DNA from: a virus
Strand: one strand, 5' to 3'
IMG/VR virus record: IMGVR_UViG_3300027746_000535
Span: 1-34,448 of that record
Length of the DNA stretch: 34,448 nucleotides
Position numbers and translations under genes: made by a program. The notes below the pieces were generated by a model. The model was not told where the DNA came from. It saw only the letters and a list, made by a program, of their open reading frames with translations, and made no database searches. The number at the start of each line of letters is the position of its first letter. The stretch's first letter is position 1. Below are positions 28,858 through 34,127 of the stretch, piece by piece.

Positions 28858-29593
28858 GTTGGCTCTTTTCGCAGGCGCTGGTGGAGGAATACTTGCCGGA
28901 AAGCTGCTCGGATGGAGAACAGTCTGCGCCGTTGAGTGGGAGCCGTACCCAGCAAGCGTACTGTGCGCCCGACAAAATGACGGATTTCTCGCGCCTTTCC
29001 CAATTTGGGATGACGTACAAACCTTTGACGGAAAGCCGTGGAGAGGCATTGTTGACGTTGTATCTGGCGGATTTCCTTGCCAAGACATCAGCGCAGCAGG
29101 AAAAGGCGCAGGAATTGACGGAGAACGAAGCGGAATGTGGGGAGAAATGGCGCGCATCATTTGCGAGGTACGACCCCGCTACGCATTCATTGAGAACTCC
29201 CCAATGCTCACTATTCGAGGACTCGACAGAGTATTGTGCGACCTTGCCCGCATGGGGTTTGATGCGAGATGGGGAGTGTTGGGAGCAGCGGACGTTGGAG
29301 CGCCGCATCAGAGGGACAGGATATGGATTGTTGCAACAAACATGGCCTACTCCAAATGCGGGGATGTACAGAAACTTAAATTACAACAAAGAACTTTGTT
29401 TCAAAAGGGCAGAGAAACATCAGACCGATTTAGCGATGGTATCGGTAATGCAGTTTGGTGGGCAACTGAACGTGGCGTGGGCCGAGTGGCTAATGGGCTG
29501 GCCGGTGCAGTGGACAGAATTAAAGCCATTGGCAATGGACAGGTCCCCCTCTGTGCAGCAACAGCTTGGAAAGTGTTGACAAGGGATTTATGA
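28841..29593 (+). CDS. dcm: DNA cytosine-5 methyltransferase
   Basis: 250 residues, AAAGG before the ATG. Ordered motifs: I FAGAGGG (10-16), acidic VEWEPYP of motif II, IV GGFPCQDIS with catalytic Cys80, VI ENS at 118-120 (usual form ENV), VIII QRDRIWIVA (157-165), X GNGQVP (231-236). The target-recognition stretch between VIII and X is short, about 65 residues, typical of compact phage enzymes. It methylates cytosine in DNA to block host restriction. Bases 28854..29579 are at the same time open in another frame that encodes a known-looking companion protein (see that entry). Confidence 0.85.
   Translation: MEQLNELALFAGAGGGILAGKLLGWRTVCAVEWEPYPASVLCARQNDGFLAPFPIWDDVQTFDGKPWRGIVDVVSGGFPCQDISAAGKGAGIDGERSGMWGEMARIICEVRPRYAFIENSPMLTIRGLDRVLCDLARMGFDARWGVLGAADVGAPHQRDRIWIVATNMAYSKCGDVQKLKLQQRTLFQKGRETSDRFSDGIGNAVWWATERGVGRVANGLAGAVDRIKAIGNGQVPLCAATAWKVLTRDL
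28854..29579 (+). CDS. Overlapping companion protein in the +1 frame of the methyltransferase gene
   Basis: 241 residues, nested in the methyltransferase gene. Its ATG has GGAG 7 bases upstream, made of the first codons of the other gene. It starts MSWLFSQALVEEYLPESCSD and has MTDFSRLSQFGMTYKPLT (about 42-59), TSAQQEKAQELTENE (77-91), WPTPNAGM (162-169), and AWAEWLMGWPVQWTELKPL near the end. I recall phage proteins with the same series of blocks (MxWLFSxALVEEY; FSRLSRFGMTxxxLT; KTSAQPE; WPTPxA; WVEWLMGWPxGWTxLK) encoded as separate genes. Their C-terminal motif is exactly what the methyltransferase motif VANGLAG-VDRIKAIGNG gives when read one base over. Function unknown. Confidence 0.6.
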   Translation: MSWLFSQALVEEYLPESCSDGEQSAPLSGSRTQQAYCAPDKMTDFSRLSQFGMTYKPLTESRGEALLTLYLADFLAKTSAQQEKAQELTENEAECGEKWRASFARYDPATHSLRTPQCSLFEDSTEYCATLPAWGLMRDGECWEQRTLERRIRGTGYGLLQQTWPTPNAGMYRNLNYNKELCFKRAEKHQTDLAMVSVMQFGGQLNVAWAEWLMGWPVQWTELKPLAMDRSPSVQQQLGKC

Positions 29594-29605
29594 TTGTGAT
29601 AGAGT
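29576..29605 (+). promoter_or_regulatory. Promoter in front of the structured RNA
   Basis: -35 TTGACA (29576..29581, perfect) in the end of the methyltransferase gene, 18-base spacer, -10 TAGAGT (29600..29605, 4 of 6). Predicted start near 29612, just before the first arm of the pseudoknot. Confidence 0.4.
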
Positions 29606-29611
29606 AGTGGT

Positions 29612-29705
29612 GTTGTCGTAGTGGTCAACGATTGAAAGCCGTTTACACATGCCTCGCCCCGTCTCTGGGGAACCACTACGGGGCAGTTGTAAGCGGCTTT
29701 TTTAT
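29612..29705 (+). ncRNA. Candidate small RNA with H-type pseudoknot
   Basis: Two long stems interleave. Stem A: CGTAGTGGT (29617..29625) with ACCACTACG (29672..29680), 9 perfect pairs. Stem B: AAAGCCGTTTACA (29635..29647) with TGTAAGCGGCTTT (29688..29700), 13 pairs with one U-G. The order A B A' B' is a pseudoknot. Between B and A' lies hairpin CCCC-GTCTCT-GGGG (29657..29670), which competes with GCCCCGT/ACGGGGC (29656..29662, 29678..29684). A T-run follows stem B. With the promoter at 29576 this would be a transcript of about 94 bases. Its role (regulator, anti-host RNA, packaging signal) is unknown. Confidence 0.45.
29635..29705 (+). terminator. Rho-independent terminator (shares stem B)
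   Basis: The 13-base stem 29635..29647 / 29688..29700 runs directly into TTTTTTATT. It would end transcripts coming from the early genes and methyltransferase. The long loop (40 bases) is unusual for a simple terminator, and stem A can pair into it, so termination may be adjustable. Confidence 0.55.
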
Positions 29706-29921
29706 TGTCCACGCGCAACCGCCTAGCTGTCGGTGACCCATACGGCAGGGCTAGGGGATAGGTGACTACTGTGGGTAAGCGTTGAGATAGTCACAGGGGC
29801 GGCGAAGATAGAACCCCTACGCGAACGTCTGTCGGGTATGTGCGGCTCCGTCCAGCATTGAAGGCCTTTCCCTTTCAGTAGGGAGGGCTAGGTTTTGCTC
29901 ACCGTCTAGCATGAGGGGTTT
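29706..29921 (+). other. Noncoding stretch with further hairpins
   Basis: No gene is supported. Stems seen: CCTAGC/GCTAGG plus TGTCG/CGGCA (29722..29755, two-base bulge); GTGACTA/TAGTCAC (29762..29768, 29788..29794); AGGGG/CCCCT (29795..29799, 29814..29818). Together with the pseudoknot upstream and iterons downstream this makes about 390 bases of structured, gene-free DNA, a place for an origin of replication or a longer RNA. Confidence 0.45.
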
Positions 29922-29965
29922 TAGAGTAGGTTAAGGTCTAGAGTAGGTAAGAGATTAGAGTAGGT
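29922..29965 (+). repeat. Three 17-base iterons
   Basis: TAGAGTAGGT occurs at 29922..29931, 29939..29948 and 29956..29965, exactly 17 bases apart, with differing 7-base fillers. An eight-T run follows, then a weaker relative (TAGAGGGTAAC, 29980..29990) that also acts as ribosome site for the next gene. Regular spacing of 1.6 turns suggests a protein that binds side by side, for example a replication initiator or a repressor. Confidence 0.65.
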
Positions 29966-29993
29966 AACATTCTTTTTTTTAGAGGGTAACTAT

Positions 29994-30092
29994 ATGGATA
30001 AAGACTTTATGACTTTTAGAGGTTTGATAACATTCCTCATTATTATTTCTGGCTTAGTGCTGCTTACCTATGCGGTGTGGGGGAAGCTATGA
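29994..30092 (+). CDS. 32-residue membrane peptide
   Basis: Reads MDKDFMTFRGLITFLIIISG then LVLLTYAVWGKL: a charged start and one membrane helix. Start preceded by AGAGGGTAAC. Its TGA overlaps the next ATG (ATGA at 30089..30092). First of a chain of five tiny genes joined by ATGA overlaps. Function unknown. Confidence 0.6.
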   Translation: MDKDFMTFRGLITFLIIISGLVLLTYAVWGKL

Positions 30093-30313
30093 CTGAAGCT
30101 GAAATTATTTTTGCAGCAAGCGATTCGGGCTTGACCTACTACGGCATGGGTAAAGACAGAGCCAAGTTTCTGCATCACTTAGAAGCCTTTGCAGAATTGG
30201 TAGCAGCACATGAGCGTGAGGCGTGTGCCAAGTTAGCAGAACAATGGCTTGGCCCTACTAAAGACAGAGAATTACATATTGCAAAAGCTATCCGCGCAAG
30301 GGGGACAACATGA
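30089..30313 (+). CDS. Hypothetical 74-residue protein
   Basis: Start MTEAEIIFAASDSGLTYYGMG at the ATGA overlap. The segment LHHLEAFAELVAAHEREACAKLAEQW is a common phage motif (FAxLVAAxEREACAK), found in many short early proteins of unknown role. Ends AIRARGTT. ATGA overlaps at both ends. Confidence 0.7.
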   Translation: MTEAEIIFAASDSGLTYYGMGKDRAKFLHHLEAFAELVAAHEREACAKLAEQWLGPTKDRELHIAKAIRARGTT

Positions 30314-30387
30314 CTACATATTACTGTGTTCATTGCAAACGCCCAGTTTGGACAATCTTAATTAAATGTAGGAGTTGCGGGAAATGA
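30310..30387 (+). CDS. 25-residue zinc-ribbon micro-protein
   Basis: Too short for usual gene callers. CVHC at residues 6-9 and CRSC at 20-23 with 10 residues between form a complete four-Cys zinc ribbon. Starts MTTYYCVHCKRP and ends SCGK. ATGA overlaps join it to the genes on both sides (30310..30313 and 30384..30387), so its frame is well supported. It may bind nucleic acid or a host protein. Confidence 0.6.
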   Translation: MTTYYCVHCKRPVWTILIKCRSCGK

Positions 30388-30539
30388 CCAAAGAAGAAGC
30401 ACTAAACCTAATCAAGCTGCTGTCTGCACTAGAGTCGTGGGCATTCAGTACAAAAAATATGTTACCTGACTATTTGCATGATGACCTGTGCGTGTCCATA
30501 AAAAAGCTAGAAGCAATCGTGTTAAAGGAGCAGACATGA
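30384..30539 (+). CDS. Hypothetical 51-residue protein
   Basis: Reads MTKEEALNLIKLLSALESWA, continuing FSTKNMLPDYLHDDLCVSIKKLEAIVLKEQT. Two helices, amphipathic. I remember many phage mini-proteins of this type (xxLLSALESWxxSxxxxxPDYLxDxLxxxxxxLExxIL), with no function known. ATGA overlap on both sides; the next gene's ribosome site AAAGGAG is inside its last codons. Confidence 0.65.
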   Translation: MTKEEALNLIKLLSALESWAFSTKNMLPDYLHDDLCVSIKKLEAIVLKEQT

Positions 30540-30847
30540 CAGGATTTAAAAGCAAACGCGCTGCGGCGCTAGACGAGGACGGGATGTACCTTGTGCACCA
30601 AACAAACCATAGTGATGACAACCCTATACATGAGGCCATGCTTGCCTATTGGGGTGAGCGATGCCCCGACCACCATCAGGAATGCGTGTGCTGCCAAGCA
30701 TGGGAGCAGTACGATGGCAAGAAATCAGCACAGCGCCCGTGGGTTGACTTGACACCGCAAGACCTCAACGAAATATTCGCAGTGGCAAGCACAGGGGAAC
30801 ACGCTGTTAACCTTGCCGCAGACAAGCTCAAGGAGAAGAACACTTGA
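30536..30847 (+). CDS. Hypothetical 103-residue protein with Cys/His cluster
   Basis: Start MTGFKSKRAAALDEDGMYLVH at the ATGA overlap, with AAAGGAG upstream. Cluster CPDHHQECVCC (about 43-53) could bind zinc. The C-terminal PWVDLTPQDLNEIFAVASTGEHAVNLAADKLKEKN fits the WxxLTxxDxxEI motif found in many phage proteins. End of the tiny-gene chain. Confidence 0.65.
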   Translation: MTGFKSKRAAALDEDGMYLVHQTNHSDDNPIHEAMLAYWGERCPDHHQECVCCQAWEQYDGKKSAQRPWVDLTPQDLNEIFAVASTGEHAVNLAADKLKEKNT

Positions 30848-30894
30848 CCTGTATCTTTTCTGCACAACTTTACAAACTATTTTTAAGAAAGGGA

Positions 30895-30945
30895 TAGACA
30901 ACACATAACTTAATAGGCTTATAATCGTTCCCGTGGGAAGTTCCC
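30895..30945 (+). promoter_or_regulatory. Promoter with overlapping operator-like repeats for the recombination genes
   Basis: -10 TATAAT (30920..30925, perfect). The best -35 is TAGACA (30895..30900) at a long 19-base spacing. The CATAACTT-AATAGG leader motif (30904..) fills the spacer. Just downstream, TTCCC-GT-GGGAA (30928..30939) and GGGAA-G-TTCCC (30935..30945) overlap at the transcription start, a typical place for a repressor. Drives the gene at 30969 and the recombination block. Confidence 0.5.
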
Positions 30946-30968
30946 CACTGTTAAATGAAAGTTTCACC

Positions 30969-31184
30969 ATGAATAAATACTGTGTAAATTGCATTCACTT
31001 TTCTCCCAAGGCTGATGACCCTCATCACCTCTATGCCCGTTGTTCTGGCGGCGTTCTCCCCCTTCCCCTTTCCCTAGTCACTGGACTGCCCAAATATGGG
31101 TCAGAACTGCAATACGCAGAGACACGGCGTATGCCCAGTGGAACCTGTGGCCCAGATGGTAACCAATACGAGGAGAACATCTAA
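30969..31184 (+). CDS. Hypothetical 71-residue Cys-containing protein
   Basis: Start MNKYCVNCIHFSPKADDPHHL preferred over a frame extension at 30933, which would include the operator repeats. CxxC with His and later Cys residues (ARCSG, TCGPDGNQYE) suggests one zinc site. The pattern YCxNCxHFxxxxxxxxxxxCxxxxxxxxxVxGxxxYxxxxxxR..GxCGPxGxxYE is common in phage recombination clusters, from memory. TAATG overlap with the exonuclease gene. Confidence 0.7.
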   Translation: MNKYCVNCIHFSPKADDPHHLYARCSGGVLPLPLSLVTGLPKYGSELQYAETRRMPSGTCGPDGNQYEENI

Positions 31185-32080
31185 TGTCTGACTTTTCACC
31201 AGAAACCCGCAACAGTGCATGGTGGTCAGGCGATAGCCGCCTAGCCGCCCAAGGCCGTGCTAACGAAGCTATCTTGCAAAAGCAGGGAAAGATGGAGCGC
31301 CCTGACCTATCCAACGTGGAAGCTGTCCAGATGGGTCACATCATGGAACCAGTTATAGGCAAGCTGGCTCAACAGAAGTTACAGGTAGAACTTCACAAGA
31401 TAGAAGAGGCTCTGACTCACCCCAAGGAATCTTGGCTGCGTTCTCATTTTGACTTTGCAGGAACTGAAAATGGTAAAACAATTCTGGTTGAGGCTAAGAA
31501 CTACAACGCAGCGACACGCAGTAAATTTGACGCTGACACTGGACTACTACCGGCTGCGGATATGGCTCAACTTGTCCACGAGGCCACGGTCTTTGGTGTT
31601 GAGAAGGTTTACTTGGCTGTGCTATTCGGTGGTCAAGAGTTTGTCCTCATACCTCAAACAATTACTGAGGATATGAAGACAAAACACATACAGGAAATGG
31701 CTGTACTGTGGGCGCATGTCGCATCTGGTACTGCTCTCCCCCCGGAGACTGTTGACCAAGCTAGAGCCTTGTACCCTGTAAGCATGGAAAGCACCCGTTT
31801 AGCGTCTGCAAGCGTAGAGGAGGCAGTCAGGTATCTCTATGCCATAAAGAAGGAAATAAAGGCATTAGAAGAGCGGGAAGACCAGTTCCAAACCCTTGTC
31901 CAAGGATACATGGAAGACAAGGCTACGCTGGCAAGCATAGATGGCAACGTCCTAGCTACTTGGAAGTCTGCCAAGGCATCTATGAAGTTTGATGCAAAGC
32001 TGTTCCAAGAGGCGATGCCTGACATCTACAAGCAGTTTGTGCGAGAGATGCCCGGTTCTCGGAGGTTCTTAATCAAATGA
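31184..32080 (+). CDS. YqaJ-like recombination exonuclease
   Basis: 298 residues. Lambda-exonuclease-type PD-(D/E)xK core: MGHIMEPVIGKLAQ (Glu55), SHFDFAG (Asp90), ILVEAKNY (Glu103, Lys105), and AAADMAQLVHEA-like Gln129 motif (seen as PAADMAQLVHEATVFGV). The N-terminal RNSAWWSGDSRLAAQ part binds DNA in this family. It resects double strands 5' to 3' and hands the single strand to the RecT protein encoded 280 bases downstream. The C-terminal coiled coil (RYLYAIKKEIKALEEREDQF) is usual. Confidence 0.8.
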   Translation: MSDFSPETRNSAWWSGDSRLAAQGRANEAILQKQGKMERPDLSNVEAVQMGHIMEPVIGKLAQQKLQVELHKIEEALTHPKESWLRSHFDFAGTENGKTILVEAKNYNAATRSKFDADTGLLPAADMAQLVHEATVFGVEKVYLAVLFGGQEFVLIPQTITEDMKTKHIQEMAVLWAHVASGTALPPETVDQARALYPVSMESTRLASASVEEAVRYLYAIKKEIKALEEREDQFQTLVQGYMEDKATLASIDGNVLATWKSAKASMKFDAKLFQEAMPDIYKQFVREMPGSRRFLIK

Positions 32081-32289
32081 AAGCCTATCCTTACCAACAC
32101 CGACACCCTACTACTGGTGTAACAAGCAGTTCAGAAGGTATGGACTTGCGAGACTACTTTGCGGGGCTGGCTATGCAAGGCCTGCTTGCCTCTGATGTTG
32201 CAGACGCTATGGAAGTGTTTGCAACAACCTCATACCAAATTGCAGACTTACTGCTAAAAGCTAGGGAGCCTAAAGATGAACAGTCTTGA
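32077..32289 (+). CDS. Hypothetical 70-residue protein
   Basis: Reads MKAYPYQHRHPTTGVTSSSE then GMDLRDYFAGLAMQGLLASDVADAMEVFATTSYQIADLLLKARE. The GMDLRDYFAAxAMQ(A)LL...xxxxxxxYxxADxxLKxRE motif is very common in phages and prophages next to recombination genes. It has no assigned role. ATGA overlap with the exonuclease gene. Confidence 0.75.
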   Translation: MKAYPYQHRHPTTGVTSSSEGMDLRDYFAGLAMQGLLASDVADAMEVFATTSYQIADLLLKAREPKDEQS

Positions 32290-32362
32290 CCTAGCCGTGT
32301 ACGTCATGGCAATCAGCAGCGTCATTGATACAGCAATCACACTTATGGAGAAGTTCTTATGA
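32276..32362 (+). CDS. 28-residue hydrophobic micro-protein
   Basis: MNSLDLAVYVMAISSVIDTA and then ITLMEKFL. It overlaps the preceding gene by 14 bases and the RecT start by 4 (ATGA at 32359..32362). One hydrophobic helix with acidic ends. It fills the gap between two well-supported genes. It may be a peptide of its own or a coupling frame for RecT. Confidence 0.45.
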   Translation: MNSLDLAVYVMAISSVIDTAITLMEKFL

Positions 32363-33210
32363 GCAACATCATTCCCTACAACGACATGCAGCAGATGGCA
32401 GAAGTAGCTGCAAGTAGCAAGATGTTTGGGTTCAAGAATTCGCAGGAAGCACTAGCTATCATGCTGCTGTGCCAAGGCGAAGGACTGCACCCTGCTATCG
32501 CTATGCGTGACTACCATGTGATACAAGGTAGGCCTGCACTAAAGGCAGATGCCATGCTTGCACGTTTCCAGCAAGCCGGTGGTGCGGTGAAGTGGGATGT
32601 CTACACAGACCAAGAGGTAACAGGTACGTTCTCTCACCCGTCTGGTGGTAGCTTGGCAGTTACTTGGCTTCTCTCTCATGCCAAACAAATAGGCATTGCA
32701 AGCAAAGATAACTGGAAGAACTACCCTAGAGCCATGCTACGGGCTAGGTGTATCTCAGAAGGTATCCGTGCAGTCTATCCCGGCTGCGTGGTAGGTGTGT
32801 ACACCCCGGAAGAAGTACAAGACTTCCAGCCAGCCCCGTCTAACAAAGACATGGGTATGGTGGAGGAAGTGCAGTTACCAGCAGTACCGCAGGAACCTGA
32901 CGGGGCTTTTGCTCTCTACGTTCCCGGCAATGACCAACCCTACAATCGTTTTCACACTGTAGAGGGATGGCTACAGGGATACGTTGACATGATTGCGCGC
33001 ATTCATAACAGCACCAAGATGCCTGACCTTCTCAAAGCTGAGAAGATAGACAGCCTCAAGGTCTGCAACATGGACATGCTGGACTCTCTTGATAGCTTTC
33101 AGAAAATCAAGATTAAGTCTTTCATGGTGCAAGCAGGAGTACCTGTAACCCCAAAGCAGGATACGCCCCCACTAAGTCCCGAAGTGGTACACAGCGAGAC
33201 AATATCCTAA
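32359..33210 (+). CDS. recT: RecT-family single-strand annealing protein
   Basis: 283 residues. The N-terminal helix bundle MQQMAEVAASSKMFGFKNSQEALAIMLLCQGEGLHPAIAMRDYHVIQGRPALKADAML (about 10-69) and the conserved PRAMLRARCISEGIRAVYPGCVVGVYTPEEVQDF (about 124-158) mark a RecT/Bet annealase. It pairs complementary single strands made by the exonuclease. The C-terminal 40 residues are variable. Within them lies a possible -1 frameshift site (33135..33156) that would replace the last 17 residues with a 77-residue HTH domain. Confidence 0.85.
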   Translation: MSNIIPYNDMQQMAEVAASSKMFGFKNSQEALAIMLLCQGEGLHPAIAMRDYHVIQGRPALKADAMLARFQQAGGAVKWDVYTDQEVTGTFSHPSGGSLAVTWLLSHAKQIGIASKDNWKNYPRAMLRARCISEGIRAVYPGCVVGVYTPEEVQDFQPAPSNKDMGMVEEVQLPAVPQEPDGAFALYVPGNDQPYNRFHTVEGWLQGYVDMIARIHNSTKMPDLLKAEKIDSLKVCNMDMLDSLDSFQKIKIKSFMVQAGVPVTPKQDTPPLSPEVVHSETIS

Positions 33211-33389
33211 AGCACTTAGAAGCAGGCAAGTCTTTAACACCACTGGAAGCATTAAATGAATATGGTAGTTTCAGGCTTGCTGCCCATATCGAAGTTCTTA
33301 GGAAAGAGGGATACAACATCTTTACAAAGATGGTTAAGCAACACGGCAAAGAATACGCCAGTTACTCATTACAGAAAGGAAGAGAGTAG
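33117..33389 (+). CDS. HTH domain frame without start codon (frameshift extension of RecT?)
   Basis: From the stop at 33114 to TAG at 33387..33389 the frame has no ATG, GTG or TTG before its domain. It encodes RDNILKHLEAGKSLTPLEALNEYGSFRLAAHIEVLRKEGYNI, a clear winged-helix HTH (the Helix-turn-helix_5 type of phages), then FTKMVKQHGKEYASYSLQKGRE. It can be reached from RecT by a -1 shift at CCCAAAG (33150..33156), which gives a 343-residue fusion: 266 residues of RecT and 77 new ones. Alternatives: a rare start codon, or a gene that lost its start. Confidence 0.55.
   Translation, partial: VFHGASRSTCNPKAGYAPTKSRSGTQRDNILKHLEAGKSLTPLEALNEYGSFRLAAHIEVLRKEGYNIFTKMVKQHGKEYASYSLQKGRE
33135..33156 (+). 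promoter_or_regulatory. Candidate -1 ribosomal frameshift signal
   Basis: Heptamer C-CCA-AAG (33150..33156) is in the RecT frame and fits the X-XXY-YYZ slippery pattern (Pro-Lys codons re-paired one base back). AGGAG (33135..33139) lies 10 bases upstream, the distance of the stimulatory ribosome-site sequence in E. coli dnaX. A 5-base stem CCACT/AGTGG (33169..33187) lies 12 bases downstream, a bit far. The heptamer is not among the strongest known in bacteria. Confidence 0.4.
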
Positions 33390-33390
33390 T

Positions 33391-33717
33391 ATGAACAATC
33401 AACATCGAGAGATGCCCGGTAGCGGAGTAGCGTTTTTTGAAGAGGAAAAGAAGTCAGATAAAGGCCCAGACTTCAAAGGATTTATAGTCCTAGAGATGGA
33501 CTACAAAGCAGGCGAGAAGATGAAGTTTGCTGTCTGGCAACGTCCTACTAGCAAAGGCACTAGCCTGCTGTCTTTCAAAGAAGACAACTGGACTAAGCGC
33601 AAGAAGATGGAAGAGCGTGATGCTTATCAGGCTGAAGTAGTAGAGGTAACCCCTGCCTACAAGAAGCCACGGGTTGACCCCCGCATCCGCGAAGATGATG
33701 ACGAAATTCCCTTCTGA
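33391..33717 (+). CDS. SSB-like protein with acidic tail
   Basis: 108 residues. Start at 33391 follows GGAAGAGAG; a longer frame upstream only shadows the HTH segment. The core MPGSGVAFFEEEKKSDKGPDFKGFIVLEMDYKAGEKMKFAVWQRPTSKG has the strand order of small phage ssDNA-binding OB folds. The C-terminus REDDDEIPF is the acid-aromatic tail by which SSB recruits partners. It follows RecT and the exonuclease, as expected for recombination. Confidence 0.6.
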   Translation: MNNQHREMPGSGVAFFEEEKKSDKGPDFKGFIVLEMDYKAGEKMKFAVWQRPTSKGTSLLSFKEDNWTKRKKMEERDAYQAEVVEVTPAYKKPRVDPRIREDDDEIPF

Positions 33718-34037
33718 TGGCAAAGGAATCACCCACCAGTAGGACACTAGCAGTCTTGCGAGAGCAAGGCTACACAGTGGCTATCGTTGAGAAGTGGAAC
33801 CCTCATGCAAGGATACGGCAAGACCTGTTTGGGTTTATCGACATCCTTGCTATCAAGAGGGACGAAACATTAGCGGTGCAGGCCACTGCGTCCGGGGTGA
33901 GTGACAGGATAAAGAAGATTATGGCTAGTGAACTATTACCGAAAGTGAGGGAAGCAGGATGGAAGATACAAGTATGGGGCTGGCGCAAGTCAGCGAAGAC
34001 AAAGAAGTATGTCCTGAGGATAGAGGACATCTCGTAG
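33717..34037 (+). CDS. Nuclease-like protein, resolvase / PD-(D/E)xK type
   Basis: 106 residues. GYTVAIVEKWNPHARIRQDLFGFIDILAIKRDETLAVQATASG holds Asp42 and Gln55 spaced like the D and (E/Q)xK/T positions of small PD-(D/E)xK enzymes; the usual Lys is replaced (VQAT), so activity is uncertain. The C-terminus KIQVWGWRKSAKTKKYVLRIEDI is a beta hairpin. This form (DLFGFIDIxxxxxxxxxxVQxT) is frequent in phages. It overlaps the SSB-like stop by 1 base. Confidence 0.6.
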   Translation: MAKESPTSRTLAVLREQGYTVAIVEKWNPHARIRQDLFGFIDILAIKRDETLAVQATASGVSDRIKKIMASELLPKVREAGWKIQVWGWRKSAKTKKYVLRIEDIS

Positions 34038-34126
34038 AACTTATAAACATGTCTCTACAGCAACTGTGGGACTTGGCTTATGAAGCTGGTTTTAAAGATG
34101 GCATGAGTTTTATTTCAAAGGATTAA
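33974..34126 (+). CDS. Hypothetical 50-residue protein
   Basis: MGLAQVSEDKEVCPEDRGHL, then VELINMSLQQLWDLAYEAGFKDGMSFISKD. It overlaps the nuclease-like gene by 64 bases. A second ATG at 34049 would give just the C-terminal 25 residues (MSLQQLWDLAYEAGFKDGMS), a helical peptide. Neither start has a strong ribosome site. The frame ends 1 base before the glycosyltransferase start at 34128. Confidence 0.45.
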   Translation: MGLAQVSEDKEVCPEDRGHLVELINMSLQQLWDLAYEAGFKDGMSFISKD

Positions 34127-34127
34127 C

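Noticed and set aside
28850-29308. Minus-strand frame of 152 codons opposite dcm, with other minus frames at 28698..29003 and 28816..29160
   Set aside because: No ribosome site, no recognisable protein pattern; they are by-products of codon use in a region where two plus frames are open.
29649-29726. 25-codon plus frame from the ATG inside the structured RNA
   Set aside because: No ribosome site, and the bases are already used by long stems.
29596-29993. tRNA, tmRNA or self-splicing intron in the structured noncoding region
   Set aside because: I found no T-loop/acceptor arrangement of a tRNA, no tag-peptide element and no intron core; only unassigned stems.
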